A stretch of DNA of 64,000 nucleotides from Toxorhynchites rutilus septentrionalis (Eukaryota > Arthropoda > Insecta > Diptera > Culicidae). The translations under genes and the position numbers were made by a program. The notes beneath the pieces were generated by a model. That model had not been told where the DNA came from, did not search any database, and saw only the letters and a program-made list of their open reading frames with translations. The stretch covers positions 49,487,619 through 49,551,618 of the forward strand of contig NC_073745.1 of assembly GCF_029784135.1 (NCBI RefSeq), in the 5' to 3' direction. Below, in pieces: positions 11,726 through 25,400 of the stretch. Within the stretch, counting starts at the first letter, position 1, and each line of letters starts with the position of its first letter.

Positions 11726-12170
11726 AAATTCTACGGTACTAACGTATTAACGCCAACGAAGCTCAATTTTTTATGAGTTTATTTTTTTATATAAAATTTA
11801 TTCTGAGGGTAAAGTAATAGGGTGGCAAAGCTCCCATGTAACGAGGATAAGGAACATAGACGGTCCCAATTCATCGAGGTGACGCAATCCGAGTCGACCG
11901 CCGACTCGCTGTCAGAAGCGGCGGCCTCTCGCAAGCAAACCTGTTTCCTCAAATTGTAAACAATAAATTTCACTAAGAAAAAAATAAATTCATATTGAAA
12001 ATAACGCTCCGGTGGCAGTAATACGTAAGTACCAATGCTAAATAATGACACTGTCACTGTATACCCTTATTTGTATTGTTAATATAAAAAAATGAGAAAA
12101 AATAAAAGAAAAATCTGCCAGTTTTTTCAAATTTTTTCCAGCTTTTTTAAAAATTTGGTTGGCATCTCAG

Positions 12171-12310
12171 CTCCAATGGGACATGCACTTGTCTGGAGAT
12201 GTGCGAAATGTGTGAAATCAAACGGGGATTGTTTTGGATAAAAAATTTCTGAAGTTCTCCTGAAAATTGTGTGTTTTTGGACAGCCAACCATAGCGTCAA
12301 CGGACCCATC
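12171..12310 (+). pseudogene. Old DD34D mariner relic, right part
   Basis: The second copy of CTCCAATG (12171-12178) restarts the mariner frame interrupted at 8855, reading APMGHAL as expected after APSD..F. Beyond that the frame decays quickly, and residues after about 12240 cannot be matched with confidence. Confidence 0.65.
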
Positions 12311-12794
12311 AGCAGATAACGATTCCAGGTTGCTTAGGGACAGAGGGTATACTCAATCGTAGGCAGGCCGAGTGATTGGATCCTTCAAAAATATACGTTA
12401 ACATAAGTTATGAATTTACTTTTCAGCTCCTATTTTCTACTCAGTTCCCCGACTAAGATTGGATGTAATATACCTACCTCATGCGCGATCAAGTCCTTGA
12501 AATTCTTGAACTAATGTCCCTCTCTACGATTCTCGAAATGCATCAAAAGAAAAGAAGAATGTGAACGTCCCCTGCGATGTCGAATCGAGGATGTTCGAAT
12601 GTGCGGGCGAGAACCGTATCTTCTGAGTGCACTATCGCCATCACCTTCATTCACGTGGCGCATCAAGCCCCATGTCACCTGGGGAAAATCCACCCGTCAC
12701 TCACTCTCGGAGTTCTGCCAACGCGTGAGAACCGTCTCCCCTGTTGGAGGTTTCGCTGAACGGTACAAAAGTGGGCAAAAAAAACTGCGCGCCA
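12310..12794. other. Upstream flank of CDA1, no gene seen
   Basis: A mostly unique-looking stretch between the old mariner relic and the TATA box. GC rises after about 12560. Short open frames on both strands overlap each other and resemble nothing. It is the natural place for proximal promoter elements, but no specific site is claimed. Confidence 0.4.
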
Positions 12795-12802
12795 TATAAA
12801 AG
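12795..12802 (+). promoter_or_regulatory. TATA box, likely CDA1 promoter
   Basis: TATAAAAG lies in a GC-richer block between the transposon cluster and the CDA1 start codon. A start about 30 bases downstream, near 12825, is expected. TCAGTT-type initiators also occur near 12954, so a second start is possible. The assignment rests on position and motif only. Confidence 0.5.
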
Positions 12803-12824
12803 CGTGATTCTCGCCGAACGCTCT

Positions 12825-13430
12825 CTTGCGTTTACCAGGTTCGGTGTCAAATCGGACACCGTAAGTGTGCAGAACCACATAATTGTCTCGCAGTTACGCG
12901 GGCTCCTAAAACCCAGCTGCGGTCAAGCTAAGCACTCTCCACTCTCCTTCGCTCAGTTTTCCTCCTTTTTTTCTTCTTCTTCTTCCACTGTCGCCGTCGA
13001 ATCGCGTCGAGACGAGCGGCGCGAACCGAACCGTTGTTGCTCCAAAAAGGCAGTCCTAGTGGCCAACCGACGCCAGTGTGCTTTCAGTGTGATTCAGTGT
13101 CTCAACGCCAGCGCCAGCAACATTCGCTGGGTCCGAACCGAACGTTTAGCACAGGATATTATATCTTCCTTTTTTTTTTGGTTTTTTGAAAGTGTGAACT
13201 GGGTGAACAACAACTCGTGAACGGAATTGGTATATTGTTACTAGTGCGTTGAGTGATCGCGAAAATTCGCACACGGACAGATTGGCGACGAACACAAGCC
13301 GGATTTTCCGAGTGCCTTTAGGTCATAAGTTTTCTTGAAAGTTTCTCCTCGCGCAGGAGATTCTTTTTTACGTAGCGTCAGAGTTTGAAATAATTTGTAC
13401 ACCTGAGGGGTACACCCAGCAGCGGTAAAT
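12825..13430 (+). promoter_or_regulatory. CDA1: Probable CDA1 5' UTR
   Basis: About 600 bases from the predicted start to the ATG. The stretch has higher GC than its surroundings, no recognised repeat, and two long pyrimidine tracts (about 12961-12988 and 13168-13185). A GTAAGT at about 12869 could be a donor for an upstream non-coding exon, so the UTR may itself be spliced. The upstream ATG at 12744 opens a 158-codon frame that matches nothing known and is judged spurious. Confidence 0.45.
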
Positions 13431-13479
13431 ATGGCGAAATTGGTTGCCATAATTTGCGTCCTGGCTTTAGTGGCTTCGG
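13431..13479 (+). CDS. CDA1: CDA1 exon 1 coding part: start codon and signal peptide
   Basis: Encodes MAKLVAIICVLALVAS plus the first base of the next codon (phase 1), then a GTGAGT donor at 13480. The ATG follows an A-rich context (GGTAAAT). The hydrophobic stretch is a normal signal peptide, completed by ATA from exon 2. The start is chosen because it is the only upstream sequence found that gives a signal peptide, ends at a strong donor, and matches the phase of exon 2. No sequence homology beyond the hydrophobic core supports it, so it is a little less certain than the later exons. Confidence 0.87.
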
Positions 13480-16400
13480 GTGAGTATTTTTTATGGTTTT
13501 TGCTTTCCACTTAGTGAATAAATACTGAAAGTAACCGGTGAGAAGTTCCCATGTCAACAGGCGACGAACCTGCAATCTTGATTTTGATTGTGTAATCGTT
13601 CATCGAACACGTTTTGTTCCTTCAGAGATACTTCTCGGTGAAAAGTGACAACTTCACGAACGGAAACATCAATCTGATTTTAGAAAATAGTCAATATGCT
13701 AAGTTCTCCACACAAAAACTCTAAAAAAAATTAAGTGACTGCAATGATTTCAAGCGACGAACTTTTCCACATGAACATCGCTTTTTTATTCAACCTCGGG
13801 GGAGACTAACCAATGCATCGTATAAAGATGGCTCTCATCCGAACAGGTCAAGCGATATTCAAATTCACGCAATGCTGTTTTTGTCGTTGTTTTGCAAGCA
13901 CCAATTTGCCTTCGACTCTCAAACAACGGCCACATTATGTGCTGTGGCAAAAAAAGGCACACACTGCTAATTATCAATGTTGTGTTTGTATGCGAATGTT
14001 TGCACATTATACCATTCGCTTTTTGTGTACTTTTTTTGGCATGGCACTTTTGAAAGTTGTTTTTCTTCTTCACTCCGTTCAATTCTTTGCTTTTTTCCAT
14101 TTTATTCATGCAACTTGTCGAGTGTTCTCGGCTTTTACTATCGGTGGTTTGATTTAGCGATAGTGTTTGCTATTTTATTTCAAAATATACTTCATTCGTG
14201 CTGCAAGATTAGGAGGCGAACGAAATATAGCGTGCAGTTTGGCTAATTGGTTGTGCCCCGGAAACCTACATTTGGAGGCGAACATGTTACCAGTGTCAGT
14301 TCCGCCTTTTCCAAAACTGAATGTGTTTTTCTATTTTTGGAAAAACTCATGTTTTCCTGCTAACCTCCTAGGAATTCATTGCTGTCATTCCACTCACACA
14401 CACACACAACAACCGGTGATAAACTAACATTTCACATGTCGTTGCCGCGTGACATATTTGGCAGCCTCTCTGTGTCTCGCAGCATGTCCATACAGATTCG
14501 GAACAGGTTCGCTCACAAATAACACACATAATAATCGGCTGTTTCTTCTTTCGCTGCTCTTCGAATCAGCCTCCGTTTGTCGTAGATTTCATAATACACC
14601 TCAATACAACCTTTCTTATAAACTCCACGTCCACAAAAGCCGCGTGTGACATTCACAAAACACCCCCTCAACATCGTCCCAGTCCCAGTCCCAACTGGTT
14701 TGCGGCTGGAGAGAGTTCCACTCGCATTATTATGTGGCCCGATAACACAAGATACAAGCGATCAGCTCGAGATGCTTATTTTTCTCACCGTTTTTTCCTC
14801 GATTTCCAGCTGCAGGATTGTGTAATTTCAACATCGTCGTCATCCCCGCGACCCCGTCCGCGATGGCTGCAGACATACCCGGCTGAACCGCTCACCACAC
14901 TTCGGTGCGGTATCCGGTATGCAAGCACATTGCGTTTTCGGTCTTGACATGAACCCTCCGAAACAGCCACGAAAAAAAAGTGAACAATAAATAACAAATT
15001 GCTCGCTTACAGTGCGCGCGTTGCAGCGGTCGGAACATTGGCTGCCATTGCGCCCAAAACGGGGTGCGGCCCGTTGACAGGTCTGCGTTACGGCGATGAC
15101 GACGACGACGACGTAAACAAATTTCTGCACAATCCAGTTTTGTTGATACCCGATTTAGCTGGATGCATAAAAATGGAAAAAAAAACTCAATCAATAAACA
15201 CGTAAATACGAGAGAGTTTGAAATAACTGGTATTGTGGCATGCAACTGACGCAATTTTTGCTTTATTCAGGGCAACCTTCTGACCTGATTTCGGGCGAGT
15301 GACTTGTCTACTCCGAACACTTGTGCGGTGGAAATTGTGAACCAACTTGCGGGGGAACAATTCTTTGGAAACGAGAGTTTTTCACATTCATAGTCGAAGT
15401 GAACAAGTCTTCAAACGTTAAAAACTGTACAGGGTGTAAAAAGGGTAGATTTCCGAAGCTATTCTTATAACAGCACAAACACACCACACACATGTGTCTA
15501 GAATTTAAATGCAAATTATTCATAGATTGCATGAATGAAGTAATTATTAGTCATTCGAAAACCGGTAGATGCAATCGTTTATGCATGTCGTGCATCTTGA
15601 TGTACCTTGGTATTGCGACATCTGTCTTTCCAACATTTTCGTGCAAGTCGTCGACACGCAACGAACAAAGTATCGGCTAGTGTGGGATTAAGTCACAGCG
15701 TTTTGTTCAACCCCTTTTTGAAGTTTGATTTGAACAGGAATTAAAGAATGCAAATTCTGTGCTTTATTAATACTAGCAACTCTTACGTGGGATCATGCAA
15801 ACATATTTTCGAAACACTCTAGTCTTGATGTTTTGCTTCATTATTCGGTAGTTCAGGTAGTATACATTCAACACTAGCTCAGATCGAAAAAATCGTTATT
15901 TTTGCTGTTCAGTTGCTATCAGACTTCTTTTCAATCAAAGCATCAAAACCACAAATTTTCAGGGATTTTTTTTTGCGAGCTTTATCATTTCTCAGTGTGA
16001 GAAAGTGTAGAATTAGGAGCTTTCACCTCTTTAGATCTTTTGATGAACAGGTGACGAATTGTCTCTCGAGAAATGTTTAACTTCAGAGAGTGCTTGACTT
16101 GAACCAATAAAATTGAGGTTGCTTCGAATCATTTTCCGCCTCATCCGATTGAAGAACTTCAATTTATGTGGAGTTCTTCTAGTTTTTCCGTGTCATTCGA
16201 AATTTCTCTAATTTCTACTTTTGCTTGGTGAAATGCTTCAATGTTTTCTCTTCGGCATTTCGCAAACTCTTAATCCAAAAAAAAACATTAAGCGATGAAT
16301 CAAATGAGTGGTCGTCTACAAAATTGACACTGCAAACATTTTTCACAAATACATATGAAAACCATGACATCGTTGTCACTAATACATCTAGTTATAACTT

Positions 16401-19400
16401 GAAGTCATATTCGTCACACCTAAGAGATGGTGAGCAAAATTCAACTGGTCTTCTATAAATTGGACGATACTTATATTTCATCCTCTCGCCTCCATCTTTT
16501 GATTGTGATGAATTGACCAGGGCGCTTAGAAGTATATCCTAAGATGGGAAAATACGTCGATACCGCTCTGCAGCCATTTTCAAAGTATACTGTGTCTTAT
16601 TTGTAAACAAAACACAATACACTTGTGCACTGTTTGTAAAACTTTTCGTCTTTCCTACACGTTTATTCTCGAATAAAGTGCTAGTATCAACTAGGATTGG
16701 GCGATCTTAGATCGATCCTTTTTCAATTTTCAATTTTTTATCGATTCTTTGTACTCCAAAAAATCAAGAACATCGATCTTTTCTTTTCGATCTTCCTATC
16801 TTTTCGTTAAAAAATTAGTGGTGTCCACAAATTATATTTACCCCACCATATTCACTAAACTGACAGTGAAAATTGTGACGAAATTAGATGGTTCAATTCA
16901 CTTCAGAAAAGCATTCAATCATAGGACTTCGTCAGGATTCCAAATTTTAGACGCTTGTAGAGATACATCTAGAGATGTGTGCCATTTGAGAAACCTCGAA
17001 GTCCCGCCGGATCAAGTGAAATCTGCTACAAATAAATTGAAGTGTTCAATGTCTAGTCCCGATGGCATCCCAACCTATATCCTCAAAAAATGTTGCGAGG
17101 AGTTGATTTGTCCTGGTTTGCGTAAGCAATATTGATGCAGGTGCTCAAGTCGACACCGTCTACACAGACTTGAAATCAGCCTTTGATAGAGTTGACCACG
17201 GAACACTGCTGGAACGATTAGGACGAATTGGTGTCTCCGAGGATCTTGTCAGTTGGGTTAAATCGTACCTCACGAATGGTATGCTCACCGTTAACGTTGG
17301 GTCGGAAAGATCGGAACAATTTTCGAACCTGTCTGGCGTGCCACAAGGGAGCAATCTGGGGCCCTTGCCATTCTCAATGTTTATTAATGAGCTTTCTATC
17401 GTACTACCACCTGGTTGCCGATTGTTTTACGCCAATGACGTCAAAGTTTACGTGGTCATCAGAAGTTTTGAAGACTGCCATGCTTTACAACGGCCGCTGA
17501 ATCGTTTCTCTGAATGGTGTACACGGAACATGCTAACGCTAAGCATTCACTAATGCAATGTTATTACGTTTCACCGCAAGCTGAATCCGATAATATTCGA
17601 TTATACAATTGACGGACAGTCTCTCGATCGTGTCCCTAAAGTTCGTGATCTTGGCGTTATCCTAGACTCAGCATTTACCTTTGCATTGCACTAGAACGAC
17701 ATGATATCTAAAGCCAGCCGGCAGCTGGGATTTATGTTTAAAATATCCCGAGAATTTAATGACCCACTTTACCTCCGGTCTCTATACTGCGCTCTGGTGA
17801 GATCGATTTGGGAATCAAATTCCCAAGTATGGTGTCTATATCAGCCAACGTGGACCGCTAGAATCGACTTGATACAAAGGAAATTTATGAGATATGTCCT
17901 CCGTCGTCTTCCGTGGCGAGATTCTGTGAACCTACCCCGAAAACGAAGATCGATGCCGATTGTTGGGACTTCAGACACTGCAGAGAAGGAACATTGTTCA
18001 AGCTGTGTTCATTGCGAAAATTTTTAACGGAGAAGTCAACGCACCTGAATTATTAGGACAACTCAACATTTAAGCTCGTGAACGACCGCTTCGCCAACGA
18101 AATTTTCTGCTGCTTGAGCCCCGGAACACTTTATACGGCCTTCGCGAACCAATGCGCTTCATGTCGGCTAGTTTCAACGAAGTCTTCGTCCATTTCGATT
18201 TTGCCTCTACTGCGTCTGAATTTAAGCACCGGCTCCAGGACCTGATTAGGTACCACTGACAACGAAGACTGCTATGGACAACGGCACAGTTCCCACTCAG
18301 TTTCATCTGCTTTTTTATGATCTGACTACAGGTTTAAGCTTACTGTTATTTTATTTACTGTTATTATTCGAGATGTCGCGTTCAAAATTTACTGTTTGTT
18401 TATGTATAGATTGTTTGTAAAGTTTGTTTGTAAAAAGATGTGGGGTTTTTACGCCTTCTCTTGGTTTTTCCCCATCATATTTTTATTAAGACAACAATAG
18501 TCAGATGAATAAATAAAGAAATAAAGTAATCATAAAGTAAAGTAACATGTGGGCCAGCTAAAGCGTTCTTTTCTAGAACTTGGATTACTACCAATGTCCT
18601 GGAAAAAAGATGGTAGAGTTTCGATTCACATAGCATGCCCTGCCAAAACTATTTCTCAAATAGTGACGTCAGTCGTTGTGTTTTCTTTGATTGCCCACCG
18701 CATCCGTGTGAAAATGCTTTTTTCAATAAGTGTGTTATCAATGAAAAAAAACATACGTATCCCGCGTATAATAAACATAACGTGATAGCATGCAGTGAAC
18801 ATTTGTAAAATCACGTCGAAATAAACCAACAAAAGTGATATTTTAGTGAAACATTTTTACTCCCCCAGGGCCATAGAAACAAACGAACTTATCTAATTTT
18901 AATGATACCATATTAATATTACTATGGCTGTCAGTGTGGGTGTGTGTGATGTGAGAAAAATGGTCTTCAATTAAGCAGCGTTCCACTGAAAAAGTTACTG
19001 CTTTTGAAGACTAAAACTACGACTACACACTGGGTTTTTTCTCCATATTAATAAGGGAAATAGGCCACAATACAATTGTCATCTGTTAAAAGACAAAAAG
19101 TTGCAAGATTTCATGAGAAATTTGGCTCAAACCATCATGAAACCGTGAGTATTTTGAACATTGTTTTGTTTCTTCTATATACACTTCGTGAAGAACGCAA
19201 ATAATTACGAAACCATATTTCGGTCGCCAATACAAATATACTTCGCCTACTGCTTCACCTGGATATGTACCTCATTGGATTACTACCAAGATTTCGACTA
19301 AATTCCAAACGTCTGTCACGGTTGAGTTTTATAGAATCACTAGCTGACCCGGCAAACTTCGTCCCGCCCAAAATTTGTGTGTTGTTATCAATACCTTCAA

Positions 19401-22400
19401 ACATTCACGTATATTACTATTAGCAAGTTCATGGGTTCAATAGCAGAACTGTTCATTGATTGATCTTCTAATCGATCCCGTTGAATTTAACTTTTACTAT
19501 AAAATTCCTAGTATTTCAAAAACAAAACTCATAATTATAATATCAGATTATTTTGAGACACAATTCTCGTTCAAGATTTTTCAACCACTTGCAAATAACA
19601 TGTTTCTCCGTTACATGTAATAAATGTTTTATACAGAAAATATTATAGAATAAAGACTGCCCTAAATGGTCAAAATGCTTCCTCGAGTTCTACTCTTATC
19701 AACACATCCGGCGATCCTTTTTTTTTTGTATAGATAGAAGAAGATATAGGAGTGCGTTTCATCACATCAAAATTCATTTCCAGTTTCATACAAAGATCAA
19801 TTTCGCTAGCTCGAGTAATGCAGAAATTTGTGTTTCATTTGTATGGCAGCCCCCCCTTAGAGAGTGGGGTGGAGAGTCTAACTACCATAGAAACATTTAT
19901 TGTGCCCTAAAACCTCAATATGCCTAATTTGGTTTCATTTGCATGAATAATTCTCGAATAATGCAAAAATTTGTGTTTCTTTTGTATGGTGGCCTTCTCC
20001 TTAGAGAGGGGGGTGGAGAGTCTAACCACCATAGAAACATTTATTGCACCCTTAAACTTTTAGATGCCAAATTTGGTTTCATTTGCTTAATTAGTTCTCG
20101 AATAATGCAGAAATGTGTGTTTCATTTGTATGGCTGCCCCCTCTTAGAGAGGGGGTTGGAGAGTCTAACCGACATAGAAACATCTATTGCATCCTAAAAC
20201 CTCAATATGCCTAATTTGGTTTCATTTGCATGAATAATTCTCGAATAATGCAAAAATTTGTGTTTCTTTTGTATGGCGGCCTTCTCCTTAGAGAGGGGGG
20301 TGGAAAGTCTAACCACCGTAAAAACATTTATTGCACCCTAAAACCTCAATATGCCTAATTTGGTTTCATTTACTTGAGTGATTCTCGAGTAATGCAAAAA
20401 TTTATTTTTTCACAGTACACATATGTGATCGTCCACGAAAAAAGGGACCTAATACGTGATTTTTGGCAAATTCACTTTTTCAGCGATTCGGGACCCGAAA
20501 GCCATGAAAAATCGTTGAAAACAACTCCAAAGTCTCTAATTCGAATATTGACGCCGCAAATACAGTTTTCGTACAATCCCGATAAACATATTTATTTCGA
20601 AACGCATGAAAAAATTTACGAAATTTCATTTTCTTTTTTTAAGCGATCTGTTTGCTGTTTCTTTAGCATCAACGTTGGTTTTTCTTTTCAAACCACTTCT
20701 GCTCTTCTTCTGCTCATTTTCGATTTTTTCCAACTTTTCGAGGATCTGAAACCATTACAACAATTTTTAGATAATAATTATTATGGAGTATCAAAAATTC
20801 TACCTCGTCTTCTTCAGCATTTTTGCTCTGTTTTTTATTTCGAATCATTTCCGCTTTTTTCATCTTCTTTACAGCAATGGTCTCTTCAATCGGTTCAGTG
20901 AAAATAATAAAAAACAAATGTTGCATAAATTTTGAATAATAAACGTAATTTCTCAATTCAAAATCAAACGCATTTTGCCTCACCTTCTTCAGATGAGAAT
21001 TTTCTCTTCTAGGCCTTTTTTTCGTGCTGTTCGCATCGCGTTTCCTGGTATTTTTGATGTAGAACTACGTCTTCAATCAAGGTTGTCAAATCAGAAAACA
21101 GGTCCCGTTTTTATGAAATAAAGTTAATGTCAATAACTATTTTTTCCACGAACGCATTTTGGCAATTTACATTCCAAACGAATTGAAAATTTTCTAAGAT
21201 TTGTTTTTATGCTATATTACAGTCCCCTGGTGTGTAAATGGTTCAACTTGATGAAAACTAGAAGCATTTCCATTTCCCCATACATTTGTTCTGCTCATTT
21301 GTGAGCTTCCAAACCCGTGTCGTCAAGAACGAGCAACTTATAAGCACCCCCATTTGTATCTGCTCCCGTGTGCACCGGCCCTGTCGCAATGCAACAATCA
21401 CCTAATGTTTTGACGATTGTTTGGTGGTGTAAACTATGCAGCCGCGATAATAAATATGCTTAGGCAAATAACATCGTTAACATCGCTTGTTTTCCGTCAT
21501 CATAAAGGCTTCGTTGGTGCCTTTGACATTGCATTGAACTGACGCTATGGCGAAGCAGGAGTTAAGGTTGTGCACCACATAATTATTCTATGAATATCAA
21601 GCTAAACCATAATAACTGTCGTGCTGGAATGTTGTGAGTTACTTGGGTTCGCGCGCCAATCGCAAAACTGCCTTCAACAAGAATGGTATTTGCGCCAATC
21701 TTGATGATAATGAAGCAATACAACTTTCGAGGTTATTGACATTAATACACACAATTTATTTGGATTATTTAGACACCAAGAAAATAAATATCGTTCTAGA
21801 ATTTTGTATGTGATTGGGTTTCGCTTGCCAGTAACAAAACTTCCTCCACTAAGGATAACAGCTGCGCTTATCTCGAGCATGAGAAACAACTTATTTCGAG
21901 GCCAATAATATTAACAGAAGCAAGAATAGCGCAAAATGATGAGAAGTGTTCATATTCTTAGTCGCTTCAAGCCCTGAGACAATACTGAATGACATGAATG
22001 ACATACTCGCAAGTATTGTCATTGTTGTTTTTTCCATGCGGTGTCAAAGAAAGATTGACGTAGTTATGAGATGTGGAATAATGTTGCTGGTGCAACAAGT
22101 ATACAATCACATGTAGCCGAGTGTATGTCTATTGCGAAAAAGGGTACCGTAATAGCTTTCGAGGTAAATTTTCAATTATCGTGAACTGAACCATTCTACT
22201 AAACAGTTATTTCTAAGATTCGCAGCATTCGAAAATAATATCCGAAGTTATTAACAAGCAGCTCGAATAAAATAACAGCGTAGTTCCACATCAACGTGTC
22301 TTGGACACAACCTCCGATAATTTTTTTCTGAACTCTTTTCTTACTTTTTGGATCGATTTTTCCAGGCTTTTCGGCAGTTTCTTGGTCACCATTTAACAAA

Positions 22401-25400
22401 AAAAATATACGAAAACTCTTGAAAATAATGTACAAAGCACTTCTCGGTGAAATTCTACACACTCAGCTCACCTTCGTTTTTTGTTTTTTAGGCAGGGGTT
22501 CTTTTGGCTTCGGAGCTACCTAGTCTTTTTTGTTAGGATCGGAAGATAAATTGTTTAAAAAGGTACAATTGCCGTTCAAGAGACAACCCTTCCGGTTGTA
22601 GCTAATGGATGCCAGATAAGGGAGGAATTTCAGTCGTCACTTAATCAAAGCTCACTTCTTCAGTGTCTTGAAATTCTTTACACGTGTTGCCATCTTTCGT
22701 AAACTAAACACTATAAAAGGATGTTTTAATGCTCAGAGTGGTTTACGAAGTTGTTTCGACCATCCAAACCGAAATACGGTTGATAGTTTGTAACGCAATC
22801 TCGCGGAGTGATAGTAAAAACTTTAAACGCGTTTTTCTCGAAATGTTGAAATCACGGACTAGACGTAGCTTCGTAGACGATCACATATTAGGGTCAATTT
22901 TCATTTGAAATTTTCGTTTTAAAAGCGTGCTTATTTCACCAGAAAATTCGTTACCATTTTACCTTCACAGAAATGAAACATGAAGCTCTATGTAGTCTAT
23001 GTCGAATTGTGTGGCAAGCTTGCACCATTTGCACAACGCAATTGGATTTGAGCCAAACGGATTACAGAAAGCAATATAGCGATCAGTCGTCCGTGTTCCA
23101 CATAAAACACTGCGTACGAGACGAACAATGTTTATGCTGCTCTCGCAGTTTTGTGTTAGTAGACAAATGTGATTATTTCGTATCTTATGTTTGAAAATGT
23201 GACATGTTTGTTTCACATGATGTTCAAACATCATGTACAGTCTCTCTTGTATTTTCACCCAAGCAACGGCAATGTGTAGAGTAAAAGAAGCGAATTAGAC
23301 ACACCACCACCACTCAACACACGGTGTGTTAGTGTGTTGACATGGAAAAGAGAGGGGAAGAATCTATCATGACAATGGGTGCTTCGTCTGAAATTTTGGG
23401 CAAATAAAATACTTCTCTTTATCTGTTCTGAACAAAATAAGCTTCAATTGATATCAGAGTCCTTCACAATTGATATCATTATTTAGTCCACGCATCAAAT
23501 TATAAGTTGAATTTATGTAACATCCGCTATTATCAGCTATTTGAACAAGTACTAAAATTTAATAGAGCGTGGCGGAGACGTTTAGTTTCCCACATCAAAA
23601 TACCAAGAATAGGTGTGAACTTTCCTGAAAACATCCATCGAAAACAAACTTTTGGGTATTTATTTATTTATTCATTTGGCCAGCTTTCGTATGACGTCGC
23701 CCCACTGTGCACTCGGTTCTCGAAAATTCAATTTTCAACATACACGGAGAAAAAAATTCTCATAGAAAGCTTCTTTCTATTCAGAGGCTGTTGACTTTTC
23801 ACGGGAAATTGCTAAGGATTATTTAATCAGTCTTGGAAAATGTGCATGAATTCATGGCATCTGAGTTCACGTAATTTTTTCAGTACGAACTAAATTTCTG
23901 TTTCTGTGAAAAAGTGCTCTTCAAAGATTTTTTTTTAGGAGGAATTATGTTTTTCCGTGCATGAAATGAAACGCAAAGCATACTGCCACAACGGGTGGTA
24001 TGTTTGGACATGATGTGCTTGAGTTATAAACATCGTGTTTGTTTATGATGTGAGAAACGCATGTTTATGTTTGAGTATCATTGTTCGTGTTTGGGGTAAA
24101 CATCGAACACTAGCGAAAAGCATGTTCGTGTTCAAACAAAAACATGGAATTTTTACATCGCGTGGACATGTGTAAGTGTTTTCCGGAAGACTGATAGCGA
24201 TCCGTTCGTGTAATTCTGGCTCGGTCAGATTACAGAACATAGGAGAGTCGGTGATCAATAGACGAATCTGTAATTTCAGAGGAAATAACACTACCGATTT
24301 CCTCAGAGCGTATTTTTTCGACTAACCAAAGTAAAGATGTGCATATGATGTGATCCTCGCTTTTGCCATTCAATATCATACATCCAGCAACTCCATGTTA
24401 TTATTTCATTCCCGAATCACAATTTCTTGCGTAGCTGTGCAGTCGCCAGCAATGTCTCCAACAACATTCGCATTGGATACACACACGTGCTCTTCAGCTG
24501 GTGTTTTATCAGGATTGATGATAATAGCGTGATTTTCATTTTCAAGCCGAGCACGTATGATTTGAAGAATTTCAATAATCCATTGCGCACACTCAAAAAG
24601 CTCGCCTGCGATGCACCTGGCTTTGAACGAGGTGAGGTTACTTGCGCAAGTTCGATGAAGTGAACTTTGCAACATTCAGGTAAATATTCTATCCGAATAA
24701 ATGGTATTAGAGTAACCATGTTTTTTGTATATGCTCTAGAATCTCGCTGTGTTATACTGTTCTATTATCTACGATTGATTAAGTTCAAAATATTGAAGTT
24801 GTAGACCAATTTACTCTTGTAATTATAAAGCTTCTCATTCTAACCCAGAAAATGTAGATCTCTGACAAACAAAACCATTTTAAAGTTCATTGTATTGCAA
24901 TAGAATGTGCTGTTACCGAATAACGAATTCGGGTATTGAAATGTAAGTAAATTAACTATTTCTGGTTATATTCGAATGCTTTGCGATTATTTCGTGGACA
25001 GTCTCCAGTCATTTTGAGGGTTATTCTCCTGTTTTGGCTATCGATTCAACTCGATAAATCTACGGTTTACAGCTTCTGAAATACGTTAACACTAGTGATT
25101 AATCCAACATTTTCATATGGTATATTGTGGTTTCTATCGTTTCATCACGGAAGGAATTTTGTTTTTTCCAGTTGGCATGTTTAATATACAAGGAGGTAAG
25201 TAAGGAGGAAGTGATGTTACACATTGAATATTAATTTTCCCATCTTATGATTAAGAAACTCCTATATTGATTTTATCAATTTATCGCGATGCCAGTTGCA
25301 TTTTGCCATTAATGCAACATGTAGAAACATTTCCTCACAACTCTGCCTAGATATCTAGAAGACATAAATATCCTGTCATACCTTTAAACCAGTAGCAGCA

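Larger units (their letters stand above)
8856..12170 (+). mobile_element. hAT-superfamily transposon inserted in a mariner relic
   Basis: Ends are CAGAGTTGCCAACC at 8856 and the complement of CTGAGATGCCAACC ending at 12170, a 12/14 match. They are flanked by a perfect 8-bp duplication CTCCAATG (8848-8855 and 12171-12178), as expected for hAT. The host reading frame (APM/GHAL) is restored by removing the insert. It holds a broken transposase and, within that, a foldback element with its own SINE. From about 11730 to 12120 there is only 3' sequence with a short open stretch (TADSLSEAAASRKQ) that may be the transposase tail. Confidence 0.92.

Noticed and set aside
12744..13220. 158-codon plus-strand open frame upstream of CDA1
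   Set aside because: It overlaps the predicted TATA box and 5' UTR, has serine runs from a TCT/TTC tract, has overlapping frames on both strands, and resembles no known protein.
16020..16200. Possible Tc1-type transposase relic on the minus strand
   Set aside because: A helix-turn-helix-like stretch was seen in one frame, but stops are frequent and no catalytic motif or termini could be found.
20374..20901. 175-codon open frame in intron 1
   Set aside because: It starts inside a tandem repeat unit and is dominated by phenylalanine and serine from T/C-rich sequence; no motif and an overlapping minus frame.
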